Source of the DNA: Rhodovulum sp. PH10
Lineage (GTDB): Bacteria; Pseudomonadota; Alphaproteobacteria; Rhizobiales; Xanthobacteraceae
Direction of reading: 5' to 3'
Length of the DNA: 50,407 bases
Assembly: GCF_000293785.1 (NCBI RefSeq)
Contig: NZ_AKZI01000120.1
Location: forward strand, 1-50,407
Shown: positions 28,132 to 36,538 of the stretch, one piece after another
How positions within the stretch are numbered: the stretch's first letter is position 1
How the letters are laid out: the number at the start of each line of letters is the position of its first letter
The notes under the pieces: generated by a model
The model's database searches: none
What the model was told of the DNA's origin: nothing
What the model saw: only the letters and a program-made list of their open reading frames with translations
Translations under genes and position numbers: made by a program

Positions 28132-28767
28132 ATGCGCATCCGAACGATCCTCGCCGCCGGCCTGCTCGCCGGCGTCGCCGTTCCGGCTCTCGCCCAGAGC
28201 CAAAGCTCGGCCACAGCGTCCGACAGCGCCACCAAGGTGGTCCAGATGAAGGACACCAAGGGCAACACGGTCGGCACCGTCGAGCTGCGGCCGACCGCGC
28301 ACGGCACGCTGTTCGTCGCCAACCTGCTGAACCTGCCGCCGGGCACCCACGGCTTCCACGTCCACGAGCGCGGCGTGTGCGATCCGCCGTTCCAGTCGGC
28401 CGGCGGACATTTCAACCCGACCGACGCCAAGCACGGCTACATGAACGCCGACGGGCCGCATCTCGGCGACCTGCCGAACGTGCATGTCGGCGAGAACGGC
28501 CGCGCGGTGGCCGAGTTCTATTCCGACAAGCTGACCATCCGGTCGAACCAGGCCACCGCCCAGGCGACGGGCCAGACCACGGGCGGCCAGACCACCGGCG
28601 CCGCGAGCGGCGGACAGGGCGCCGCGGGCAATACGGGCTCCGGCCCCTACTCGCTGCTGACGCAGAACGGCACCGCCATCATGATCCATGCGAATGGCGA
28701 CGATTACGACGACATGTCGAGCGCCGGCGGCCGCATCGCCTGCGGCGTGATCAAACCGCCGTCCTGA
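28132..28767 (+). CDS. sodC: Periplasmic Cu/Zn superoxide dismutase
   Basis: A 211-residue secreted enzyme with a signal peptide (residues 1-21, cleavage after ALA). Copper ligands His76 and His78 (GFHVHE), His93 (GGHFNP) and His186 (MIHANGDDY); zinc ligands His101, His110 and Asp113; disulfide Cys83-Cys204. All are present, so it should be active. Residues ~138-172 are a Gln/Thr/Gly/Ala-rich insertion before the last strands, unusual for the family. GGGAGACC precedes the ATG. Its 3' end overlaps the convergent DUF2235 gene by 17 bp. Confidence 0.95.
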   Translation: MRIRTILAAGLLAGVAVPALAQSQSSATASDSATKVVQMKDTKGNTVGTVELRPTAHGTLFVANLLNLPPGTHGFHVHERGVCDPPFQSAGGHFNPTDAKHGYMNADGPHLGDLPNVHVGENGRAVAEFYSDKLTIRSNQATAQATGQTTGGQTTGAASGGQGAAGNTGSGPYSLLTQNGTAIMIHANGDDYDDMSSAGGRIACGVIKPPS

Positions 28768-30397
28768 CGCCATCCGGCGCGAACGGCGCGTGGTTCGGGC
28801 GGGTGGCCGGTGCGGCCACCCGTTCGACCCGCAGAGCGACGGCGCCGTGATTGTTCGCATAAGTCTGCCACGTGTCGTTGGCGAAGCAGTGGAGATAGCC
28901 GCCCTCCCCGGCCGCGATGTCGATCGTGCAGCCGGAGCCGATCAGAAAGGTGCGGTGACGCAGCGGCACGTCGTCGGCGCCGATGCCGCGGCCATTGGCG
29001 ACCACCCCGACCAGCGCGAGCCACGGATACTCCTCGATCCGCCGAGTGAGCCAGAAATCCGCCTCGTCATTGCCGGACAGCCGTCGATAGAGATGCTCGG
29101 CACGCCCGAGCACCGACGAGATCGCAAGCAGAATCTGCGCCGGAGCGAAGGTCCGGTCGGCTTTTCCGGCGGGATCGTATCCGATGCGCCCGTCGAGCCA
29201 CTGGCCGGACGCCGTCATCCGGTAGCGCCCCTCGTCCAGAAACAGATGGGTCGCGGTCCAGCGGTCGCACGCCCGGATGTCGACGGTGATCGGCTCGTCG
29301 TCCGGAACGCGGGTCGGCCAATAGTCGCCTTGCGCGAGCGGCGGATCGCGATGCCGACGCAGTGCGGAGGCGTGGAACCGCGACGCCGCGTCGGCGCCCG
29401 CGAACGAGGGAACCCCGCGCGGCGCGCTCTTCAGGACCGCGAAAATTCCGGTGAGCGGATCGTGGACGATTCCGCGTGGGTCGGGGACGATCTGGTCCTT
29501 CACCCCGGCGCGGAAGGCGAGGCCGCATTGCTCCGCCTCGTCCACCATCCATTGCAATGCGCCGTCCGACAGACCCGTCTGGGCGTAGCCGCCGCCGACG
29601 TCCGAATGCACGCCGGGAAACCAGAGCTGCTTCACGCCGTCGCGGTCCTCGAGCGCACGACCGTCCGGCTTGGTCCAGAACGTCGGCGTGAACGTCTGGC
29701 GGCGCTCGTCGATGGCGACGGCGTGGCGGGCGTGGCGCACCCGCGGGCCGAGCCGGGTGTCGTGAAAGGCATGGTCGTGGCGATCGTCCAGCAGGTTCAG
29801 GATCGCGAGATCGTCGGGGATGCCGAGCGCGCCCACGGTGTCCCACACGCCGATGAAGTGGATGGGGGTCGTCGCTGCACCGGCACCGGGCACGAACCCG
29901 GCCGACGACCCGACCGCCGGCGGCGCGTCGTGAAAATCGAGCCGCGCGAGTTCGGTCGTCGGCCGCCTTTTGCGATAGCAGGCGAAGGCGAGATCGATGC
30001 GCCGCCACGCTTCGGCCGGCGCGAGCGCCGGCTCGCCGATGTTCAGGAGGCCGCAGCAACCGATCATGCCGGCGAGGCTGCGCACCGTGAAGGCGCCACG
30101 ACTGAAGCCGAACAGGAAGATCCGGTCGCCCGGGCGATAGTAGAAGGCGAGGCGCTGATAGCCCCGCTCGATGTCACGGACGAGCCCGTCCCCGAGCGCG
30201 CCGCCGACCAGCCGGTTCCACCAGCCGCCCTCGGTGCCGACGCCCGGCTGATAGGAGACGATCTGGGCGATGCCGTCGGCGTCGTGAGGGGCGAGCGCGT
30301 TGAAGAGCTTGCGCACATTGGTCGGGGCCGGCAGCCCGTCGTCGACGTGCTCGGGCGTGCTCCAGGTGCCGTCGCAGCAGATCACCAGATTGGCCAT
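28751..30397 (-). CDS. DUF2235-domain hydrolase (Tle1-like alpha/beta hydrolase)
   Basis: A 548-residue protein from ATG 30397 with a GGGAGGG site. It begins MANLVICCDGTW, the DUF2235 start. Nucleophile elbow GFSRGAF, acid in FIGVWDTVGALG, and His in WFPGVHSDVGGGY complete a Ser-Asp-His triad as in the Tle1 phospholipase effectors of type VI secretion. No secretion, VgrG or immunity genes are nearby and there is no signal peptide, so a cytosolic lipase/esterase is equally possible. Confidence 0.85.
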   Translation of the reverse strand: MANLVICCDGTWSTPEHVDDGLPAPTNVRKLFNALAPHDADGIAQIVSYQPGVGTEGGWWNRLVGGALGDGLVRDIERGYQRLAFYYRPGDRIFLFGFSRGAFTVRSLAGMIGCCGLLNIGEPALAPAEAWRRIDLAFACYRKRRPTTELARLDFHDAPPAVGSSAGFVPGAGAATTPIHFIGVWDTVGALGIPDDLAILNLLDDRHDHAFHDTRLGPRVRHARHAVAIDERRQTFTPTFWTKPDGRALEDRDGVKQLWFPGVHSDVGGGYAQTGLSDGALQWMVDEAEQCGLAFRAGVKDQIVPDPRGIVHDPLTGIFAVLKSAPRGVPSFAGADAASRFHASALRRHRDPPLAQGDYWPTRVPDDEPITVDIRACDRWTATHLFLDEGRYRMTASGQWLDGRIGYDPAGKADRTFAPAQILLAISSVLGRAEHLYRRLSGNDEADFWLTRRIEEYPWLALVGVVANGRGIGADDVPLRHRTFLIGSGCTIDIAAGEGGYLHCFANDTWQTYANNHGAVALRVERVAAPATRPNHAPFAPDGVRTAV

Positions 30398-30484
30398 CGC
30401 ACCCTCCCGGCAGACCGCCGTCGGGTGCAACTCTAAGACTTGGCGGAACGTCGCCGCAATTCACGATCGACAGATTGCGGCCGC

Positions 30485-31150
30485 TCACGTCACGATCGCG
30501 GTCTTCACCGAGGCCGGGTCGGCGGCAGCGTATGTGCACAACAGCGCAGCGGCGCGGGCGATCGTCTGCTCGAGGCCTGCGGTGCCGGAGAAGGCGTTGA
30601 TCACCATCAGCACGCGGGTGGTCTCGGGGCGGATCATCGCGCGCTCGGAATCGCTGGTGGTGCTGCCGAAGGCGCCCTCGGCGTCGGCATAGAGCGGCAT
30701 CCCTTCGAGGTTCAGCACGTCCTTGCCGATCCCCTTGTAGGCCTCGCCGGGTTGTCCGATCCGGAAGACCACCGGCGGCACCACCCGGTCGAGGTCGAAG
30801 GTGCCGAGCGAGTGGCGGCTCTCGATCGAGACGAGATTGTTGATGTCGACGATGGTGTTGACCCTGTAGAGCCCGCTCCCCTTCAGCACCCGGCGCAGCA
30901 GCGCCTCCTGCGAGCCGCGATAGCGGGTCGGGTCCTTGCCGACCGCGCGATAGGCGCGCCGCAACGCCTTGATCGGTGGCAGCGCCGGCAGGTCGGCGAG
31001 CGTCAGCGTGCGGCGCATCTCTGCGAGCGTTTCCTCGACCTCGGCCCACAGCGCGGAATCGTCCGCCATCACCCGGGCGTTCGCCTCGACGACGCCGACG
31101 GCGAGATCGGGACACGCGGCCTTCAGGGCGGGATCGATGGTGATGGTCAT
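30485..31150 (-). CDS. PheT-type B3/B4 domain protein
   Basis: A 221-residue stand-alone B3/B4 domain of the phenylalanyl-tRNA synthetase beta type: PPIKALRRAYRAVGKDPTRYRGSQEALLRRVL, LYRVNTIVDINNLVSIESRHSLGTFDLDRV and TTRVLMVINAFSG. Free-standing members are thought to hydrolyse mischarged tRNA or act on related amino-acid esters; the function here is not established. ATG 31150 is chosen over the GTG/ATG at 31177. Lies 39 bp downstream of the FAD oxidoreductase gene, probably co-transcribed. Confidence 0.88.
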   Translation of the reverse strand: MTITIDPALKAACPDLAVGVVEANARVMADDSALWAEVEETLAEMRRTLTLADLPALPPIKALRRAYRAVGKDPTRYRGSQEALLRRVLKGSGLYRVNTIVDINNLVSIESRHSLGTFDLDRVVPPVVFRIGQPGEAYKGIGKDVLNLEGMPLYADAEGAFGSTTSDSERAMIRPETTRVLMVINAFSGTAGLEQTIARAAALLCTYAAADPASVKTAIVT

Positions 31151-31189
31151 GGCGGGACTTCCAAGGTGTGACGGCAAGGCCGGGGCCGG

Positions 31190-32839
31190 TCAGTGCGGGC
31201 GGTTCCGCCGCTTCCCGCGCCGCCGCACCGGCCGGCGCGGGCGGCCGGGATCGGGCACAGGAACCACGGCTTGATCGGCGGGCGGCTCGGCCGGCGCGAC
31301 CTCGGGGGAAGGCTCCGCGGTCCTGGCCCGCCGCGAGTCGACCTCCTCGGCGGACACGCTCGGCAGCGCCGGGCCGAAGGCGGGCTCCGGCTCGTTCGAC
31401 CGCTCGGCGGTACCGGCGGGCGGCGTATTCTTCGCAGGCGTCTCGGCGACCGCGCCGCCGGCGGCGACGGGCATCTCGCCCCGGACGAGCGTCTCGTCCG
31501 GCACCGGCGGCTGCCCGGCCGCGACCCGCTTGCGGGCCCGCCGGCGCGCCATCGCGGCGGACACGCGCTCCCGGCGATTGCGGATTTTTCCCCGCACCTC
31601 CTGAAACACCCGTCCCGCCAAACCGCCGGCCCAGACCAGATCCCACGGCTCGAACGCGGTCCAGGTGTCGTCGCCGTCGACGATCGCGTGGGCGATCAGG
31701 TTGCCGGCGAGCGCGGTGGTGTTCAGCCCGTGGCCGCCGAACCCGCTGGCGAGCCACAGGCCGGGCGTCACCTCGCCGATCTGCGGCATGCGGTGGAGGG
31801 CGAAGCCCATGGTGCCACTCCAGGCGGCGGCGATCTCCGGCCGCCCGAGCTGTGGATAGGTTCGCGCGATCGCGTCGCGAAGGCTTTCGGCGACCTTTGC
31901 CGTGTTCGGCGTGAAGCAGCTTCCCTCGCCGCACCACAGGAGCCGGTCGCCGTCGACCACGCGGTAGTGATAATTGGCGAAGCGCGAGTCCGACACCGCC
32001 CCCGGCCAGGCGACCGCCTCTCGCAAACGCTCGCCGAGCGGCGCGGTCACCACCACGGTGCTGGTGATCGGCATCAAGGTGGCGGCGAGTTCCGGCATCA
32101 GCCCGCCGATCTGGACGTTGCCGGCGAGCACGACATGGCCGGCCCGGACCAGCGCGGCGGGTGTGGCGATGCGCTTGCGCACGCCGGCGGGGTCGATCTC
32201 GATCGCCGGGGTCTTCTCGAAGATGCGCACGCCGGCCGCCTCCGCCACCCGGGCGAGGCCGAGCGCATAAGCGAGCGGGTCGACGTGGAAGGCGCCGGGA
32301 ACGTGCAGCGCGCCGAAATAGCTCTCCGAGCGCAACACCTCGCGGACCCGCCCGGCCGGCCACGTCTCGACCGCCGCACCGAACTCGTTGCGCAGCAGCG
32401 CTGCCGTCTCGGCCAGCTCGGAGAGGTCGTCGGTGGTGTGGACGTCGAGCCAGCCGCGGCCGGGCGACACCCCGTCCAGCGCATTCTCCTCGATCACCGC
32501 CCGCACATAGGCGACGCCCGCTTCCGACAGCGCCCACAACTGGCGTGCGCGCAAGAGGCCGACGCGCTCGACGATCACCGCCTCGTCGCAATTGTAGCCG
32601 GGCAGCACGAAGCCGCAATTGCGCGAGGAGGCGTTCCAGGCGATCCGCCGCGCCTCCAGCACGGCGACCGACCAGCCGAGCCGGGCCACCTCGAGCGCGG
32701 TGGTGAGCCCGGCGAGACCGGCGCCGATCACGCACACGTCGACGTCGAGATCGTGGCCGAGCGCGGGGCGCGGCGGCACCGCGCCCGCCACCGCGGCGTG
32801 CCAGCTGCGCCCGTAGTCGTCGGCGATCGTCTCGTCCAT
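31190..32839 (-). CDS. FAD-dependent amine oxidoreductase (DAO family) with basic C-terminal tail
   Basis: A 549-residue protein from ATG 32839. The dinucleotide-binding motif VDVCVIGAGLAGLTTALEVARLGWSVAVLEA starts near residue 33, and ASSRNCGFVLPGYN follows, as in gamma-glutamylputrescine oxidases and related DadA-like enzymes. The FAD C-terminal motif GFGGHGLNTTALAG is present. The core ends near residue 415. The last ~135 residues are Pro/Glu/Arg-rich and end in RRPVRRRGKRRNRPH, a tail not usual in the family. Confidence 0.87.
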   Translation of the reverse strand: MDETIADDYGRSWHAAVAGAVPPRPALGHDLDVDVCVIGAGLAGLTTALEVARLGWSVAVLEARRIAWNASSRNCGFVLPGYNCDEAVIVERVGLLRARQLWALSEAGVAYVRAVIEENALDGVSPGRGWLDVHTTDDLSELAETAALLRNEFGAAVETWPAGRVREVLRSESYFGALHVPGAFHVDPLAYALGLARVAEAAGVRIFEKTPAIEIDPAGVRKRIATPAALVRAGHVVLAGNVQIGGLMPELAATLMPITSTVVVTAPLGERLREAVAWPGAVSDSRFANYHYRVVDGDRLLWCGEGSCFTPNTAKVAESLRDAIARTYPQLGRPEIAAAWSGTMGFALHRMPQIGEVTPGLWLASGFGGHGLNTTALAGNLIAHAIVDGDDTWTAFEPWDLVWAGGLAGRVFQEVRGKIRNRRERVSAAMARRRARKRVAAGQPPVPDETLVRGEMPVAAGGAVAETPAKNTPPAGTAERSNEPEPAFGPALPSVSAEEVDSRRARTAEPSPEVAPAEPPADQAVVPVPDPGRPRRPVRRRGKRRNRPH

Positions 32840-32978
32840 GCTGCCTCGCCCCTGCGGCGCTCCGCCTTTCCGCGATGTTGCCCTATACCGACATTTCGTC
32901 CATGAGGTCACGTCGTTCCGGGTTTTTTCGCCGCGCGCCGTGCTGGACTTTGTGCGCCGCCACATGGATTCTGCAACC

Positions 32979-33506
32979 ATGCGCCGACTGATCCTGCTCC
33001 GTCATGCCAAGGCCGACCCGGCCGCCGCCGGGCAGACCGACCATGCCCGAAAGCTCGCCCCGCGCGGGCTCGCCTCCGCCGAGGTGGTCGGCGCCTACAT
33101 GGCGCGCCACCATCTGGTGCCCGACCGCGTGCTGTGCTCGACCGCGCAGCGCACCCGCGAGACCTGGGCGGGCGTCGCCGCGGCGTTTTCGCCGGCGCCC
33201 GAGGTGGTGTTCGAGCGCCGGCTCTACGGGGCGGAGGCCGACAAGATCCTCGCCGCGGTCGCCGGGCAGCCGGACGAGGCGGAGACGGTGATGGTGGTCG
33301 GCCACAATCCGGGCCTGCACGTGCTGGCGACCCGGCTGATCGCCGCCGGCGACGTCGAGAGCCGCGAGGCGTTGCGCGAGAAGCTGCCGACCGCCGGCCT
33401 CGTGGTGATCGATTTCGCGGTCGAGGCGTGGGCCGACGTGCACCCGCTCGGCGGCCGGCTGGACCGCTTCCTGGTGCCGCGCAGCCTGGACGACGCTACA
33501 CACTGA
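32979..33506 (+). CDS. SixA-like histidine phosphatase
   Basis: A 175-residue single-domain phosphatase of the RHG superfamily: MRRLILLRHAKAD gives the phospho-accepting His, VLCSTAQRTRET the phosphate-binding Arg, and VMVVGHNPGLHVLA the second His. SixA removes phosphate from histidine phosphotransfer proteins. ATG 32979 fits the family start; ATG 32964 is an alternative. Divergent from the FAD oxidoreductase. Confidence 0.87.
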   Translation: MRRLILLRHAKADPAAAGQTDHARKLAPRGLASAEVVGAYMARHHLVPDRVLCSTAQRTRETWAGVAAAFSPAPEVVFERRLYGAEADKILAAVAGQPDEAETVMVVGHNPGLHVLATRLIAAGDVESREALREKLPTAGLVVIDFAVEAWADVHPLGGRLDRFLVPRSLDDATH

Positions 33507-33786
33507 GCGTCGTCCGGGCGATCGCCGAGACGGTGCGGCGCCCGACCGTCCCCTCCCCGACGGACGACGGTGGTATCAGAACCCGCCGGAAACCCTTTAT
33601 TATCCGTATTCCCTCGCATTTTCGCGAAACGGAACCGCGCGGCGGAACAACGCGCGGTGGCCTTTCGTTCAGCACGAGTTCGAACCTGCCCACGCGGGCA
33701 TCTTCGCGACAACCGGGCCGGTGAATGGAACCGCCTAGCCCATTTTGCGTTGTCTCATGGCTTTCATGGTTCCAGTGGCTGCTCAG
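33507..33786. other. Spacer with no recognisable gene
   Basis: Lower-GC sequence with several short direct echoes (for example atggctttcatgg at 33753-33768). No ORF or RNA gene could be supported. Confidence 0.3.
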
Positions 33787-33960
33787 ATGGACTACTTCAA
33801 GATCGACCATCACCCCATCGAGGACGGCCGCGAGCTCGAGTGCCGAAAGGATGCCCGTTCGCTCGGACGCCCGTTCGACGACAGCGAGCTCGACAAGCTG
33901 CCGCAGCCGACCGACGACGATCCGCCCTACCGCCCGTGGTGGGTGGTGGACCGGACCTGA
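33787..33960 (+). CDS. Hypothetical small protein, 57 residues
   Basis: ATG 33787 opens MDYFKIDHHPIEDGRELECRKD and ends PPYRPWWVVDRT. Codons are strongly G/C-ended like the flanking genes, and composition is acidic/aromatic without membrane segment. No good ribosome-binding site is visible, and the family is not recognised. It could be a real short protein or a remnant. Confidence 0.4.
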   Translation: MDYFKIDHHPIEDGRELECRKDARSLGRPFDDSELDKLPQPTDDDPPYRPWWVVDRT

Positions 33961-34492
33961 CCCGTCGTGTCGGCACCTCGACCGCCCGGCGCGTGCGATT
34001 TCGCCACGGCGCAGTCGCGCGCTTCGGACGGACCCGGACCGATCTCGAAGGTGGCCCTTGCGCGCCGCCCCGTGAAGCAGCCCCGTCGCCATATCGCCCG
34101 CACCGTTCGCCACCCCGCCGATCCCCCTCTTCGCCGGCCGCTTTGCCCCCGGGCGAGGCTCACACTTCCCCGCCCCCCTGCTGCTGCGACAGCGAGAAGG
34201 CCCGCGACGGCGCAAGCGCCGGGTCGGTCCCGCAAAATCCCGGTCGCCTCGCGTGAGGGCGGATCTCGTCCGGTCGCGAAAAGGTGTTCCGCGTGAGCGC
34301 GCCTTTGGCGTTAGGCTCTGCCCGCCCGTCGGTTCCGCTTTCGGCCGTGGCCGCCTCGATTCCGCGGAACGTGCGGTCATGCAGTGCGGTTCGTTTCCCG
34401 GTGGTTCGTTTCCCGGTGCTTCGTCTCGTCGATTGCCCGTCTCCGTTCCCGTTCGGCATTTTTCCGCTCGCACCTTCACTCACGAGGCCCTC
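33961..34492. other. 532 bp spacer, no recognisable gene
   Basis: No supported gene. A near-perfect tandem of ggttcgtttcccggt occurs around 34386-34416 ahead of the secreted-protein gene. Confidence 0.35.
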
Positions 34493-34858
34493 ATGATCCG
34501 GTTCGGCACGTTGTCGGCGACGCTGGTCGTCCTCGGCACCCTCGCGCAGCCCGCCCTCGCCCGCACGCCGTACGACGGCTCCTGGAGCGTCCTGATCATC
34601 ACCGACCGCGGCTCCTGTGACCGCGCCTACCGCTACGCGATCGATATCGACGGCGGCATCATCCGCTATGCCGGCCAGATGGGCATGAATTTCGACGGAC
34701 GGGTCGGGCGCGGCGGCCGCGTGCGGGTGAACGTCTCGGCCGGCGGCTCGGCCGCCAGCGGCTCCGGCCGGCTCGGCCGCGACTATGGCGGTGGCGTCTG
34801 GCGCGGCCGCGGTGCGACCGGCAGCTGCTCGGGCCGCTGGACCGCCGAGCGCCGCTGA
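34493..34858 (+). CDS. Small secreted hypothetical protein
   Basis: A 121-residue protein with a signal peptide (MIRFGTLSATLVVLGTLAQPALA, cleavage before RTPYDG). The mature part reads YDGSWSVLIITDRGSCDRAYRYAIDIDGGIIRYAGQMGMNFDGRVGRGGRVRVNVSAGGS...SCSGRWTAERR, a beta-rich, glycine-rich domain with two Cys that could bridge. Such proteins are common in Hyphomicrobiales with no assigned function. The ATG follows CGAGG. Confidence 0.75.
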   Translation: MIRFGTLSATLVVLGTLAQPALARTPYDGSWSVLIITDRGSCDRAYRYAIDIDGGIIRYAGQMGMNFDGRVGRGGRVRVNVSAGGSAASGSGRLGRDYGGGVWRGRGATGSCSGRWTAERR

Positions 34859-35183
34859 GGACACTCGTGTCGGACGACGCCGGCATCGCGAGCGTCGCAA
34901 AGGCGCTCGCGTCTTCCGCTCCTCGCTTCGATCGCCAGCGTTCGCGATCCCGGCCCGGCGGACCGTCCTCGGTCCGGCCCGTTTCCCGTTTCGCCTCCGT
35001 CAGATCCCGGAGCGCGGCCCTGCGACCTTCGGCATCGCCGCCGTGTCCAGGGCCCGACGGAACAGGCCTCGCGACCCTCGCGTTGGGCTCGAAACGGACC
35101 GCCGGGCGGCGGTGCCCTCCCGGCCTTCCGCAAGAGGCGACGACTCTCCCGCGCACCGGCGAACGAATTTTTGGAGGATCTGC
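34859..35183. other. 325 bp spacer, no recognisable gene
   Basis: GC-rich, no supported ORF or RNA. The last 20 bp hold the TTGGAGGATC ribosome-binding site of the next gene. Confidence 0.35.
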
Positions 35184-35561
35184 ATGCTCCGTCGCTCCCC
35201 CGCCCTGCTCGGCCTCGCGCTGGCCGCCGCCCTGACGGCGGCGCCGGCCGCCGCGCAAAGCCCGCAGCAACCCGCCGCTCCCTCGACCGGACCGGCCGAC
35301 GCCGCACCGCCGCCCGCCCGCAATCTCGACTGCCCGCCCGGCGTGAGCCCGCAGGAGGCGCCGACCATCGGCCGCGGCACCACCGGCTCGGCCGGCTCGG
35401 GAGAGTCGCTGTCCGGCAAGCTCGCCGACTCGAACGGCATCGTCTGCCCGCCGGCCCATCCCGATACCGGCATGGTCGAGCCGCCGCCCGCCGGCGGGGC
35501 GCTGCGGGTGATCCCGCCGCCCGGCACGCCCGGCGGCGACCCGACCGTCACCCCGAAGTGA
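35184..35561 (+). CDS. Secreted proline-rich hypothetical protein
   Basis: A 125-residue protein with a signal peptide (MLRRSPALLGLALAAALTAAPAAA) and a Pro/Gly/Ala-rich mature part with two cysteines in NLDCPPGVSP and GIVCPPAHP. An excellent GGAGG site lies 6 nt before the ATG. Function unknown. A terminator follows at 35632. Confidence 0.75.
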   Translation: MLRRSPALLGLALAAALTAAPAAAQSPQQPAAPSTGPADAAPPPARNLDCPPGVSPQEAPTIGRGTTGSAGSGESLSGKLADSNGIVCPPAHPDTGMVEPPPAGGALRVIPPPGTPGGDPTVTPK

Positions 35562-35631
35562 TTTTTTTCCGGCGTCTCGGACGCCGCCCGCCCGGCAGCC
35601 CCGCACTGACGACCAACGAGCCACGAAAAAC

Positions 35632-35658
35632 AAACGCCCGCGAGTCTCGCGGGCGTTT
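35632..35658. terminator. Bidirectional rho-independent terminator
   Basis: Perfect 12 bp stem aaacgcccgcga (35632-35643) / tcgcgggcgttt (35647-35658), loop gtc, with TTTTC on the plus strand and TTTGTTTTT on the minus strand. It lies between a plus-strand and a minus-strand gene and can serve both. Confidence 0.85.
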
Positions 35659-35771
35659 TCCGTTCGGTGCCCGTCGGGCGACACCCTGTCGAAGCGATGT
35701 CGACGCGACTGCGAGCGGTGGGTGGCCGGCGGACCCTCGTCGGCTCCCGCCGGCCGCCGAGCACCTTCCGA

Positions 35772-36284
35772 TCAGCGGGCCGCCGCCGCCTTGTCGTTGA
35801 CGCCGCGCTCGGCCATCGCGGTGAGCTTGCCGTCGGTCGCCTTCTCCTCCTCGAGCGTCTTCTCGAGCACGCTCGCGCAGTCCGCCCGGCCGAGTTGCTT
35901 CGCCCAGGCGATCAGCGTGCCGTAGCGGGTGATCTCGTAATGCTCCACCGCCTGCGCCGAGGCGATCAGCGCCGCATCCAGCACCGTCTTGTCGTCGACC
36001 TCGCCGGCGACGTCCTCGGTCTCGTCGATGATGCCGTCGATCGCCGGGCAGTCGACGCCCTTCGCCTCGACGCCGTGCATGCGGAAGACGTCCTCGAGCC
36101 GGGCGATGTGGTTCTGGGTCTCGCCGAGGTGCGACTTGAAGGCTTCCTTGAGCTGCGGGTTGGACGCCTTCTCCATCATCTCGGGAAGCGCGCGGGCGAT
36201 ACGGTTCTCCGCGTAATAGACGTCGCGCAGCGTGTGCACGAACAGATCGTCCATCGAACGGATGTCCTTCGAGAAAAGGCCCAT
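35772..36284 (-). CDS. DUF892 ferritin-like protein (YciE/YciF type)
   Basis: A 170-residue four-helix protein: MDDLFVHTLRDVYYAENRIARALPEMMEKA, HLGETQNHIARLEDVF, CPAIDGIIDETED and AQAVEHYEITRYGTLIAWAKQLG. The YYAE, GET and EHYE motifs supply the di-iron-type carboxylates and histidine. Members respond to stress; their enzymatic role is unproven. It resembles the product at 38001-38693, its closest relative in the window, but lacks the basic tail. Confidence 0.9.
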   Translation of the reverse strand: MGLFSKDIRSMDDLFVHTLRDVYYAENRIARALPEMMEKASNPQLKEAFKSHLGETQNHIARLEDVFRMHGVEAKGVDCPAIDGIIDETEDVAGEVDDKTVLDAALIASAQAVEHYEITRYGTLIAWAKQLGRADCASVLEKTLEEEKATDGKLTAMAERGVNDKAAAAR

Positions 36285-36487
36285 GGGGTTCCTGTCCTGT
36301 CGGTTCGTTTGAGGGGACCGGCGCCGGACGGCGACCCGGTTCGTCGGATCAACGGGACAGGGAAAGAGGGGTTCCGGGCCGCCTCGCAGCGCCGGACGGG
36401 GTTCCCCGGGTTCCGGCGCGAGAGGCCGGAAAGCCCCGCGAGAGGGGCGAAAATCGGCCCCGCAGGACAGCGCGTCGCAGGCGCGAT

Positions 36488-36501
36488 TTGACCTCGATCA
36501 A
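36488..36501 (+). promoter_or_regulatory. FixK/FNR-type box upstream of hemN
   Basis: TTGAC-CTCG-ATCAA is one mismatch from the symmetric TTGAT-N4-ATCAA consensus. It ends 37 bp before the hemN ATG, suitable for activation under low oxygen by a FixK/FnrL-type regulator. Confidence 0.8.
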
Positions 36502-36538
36502 GGCCGCGAGCGTAAACACTCCTTTACAGTCCGCGCCC

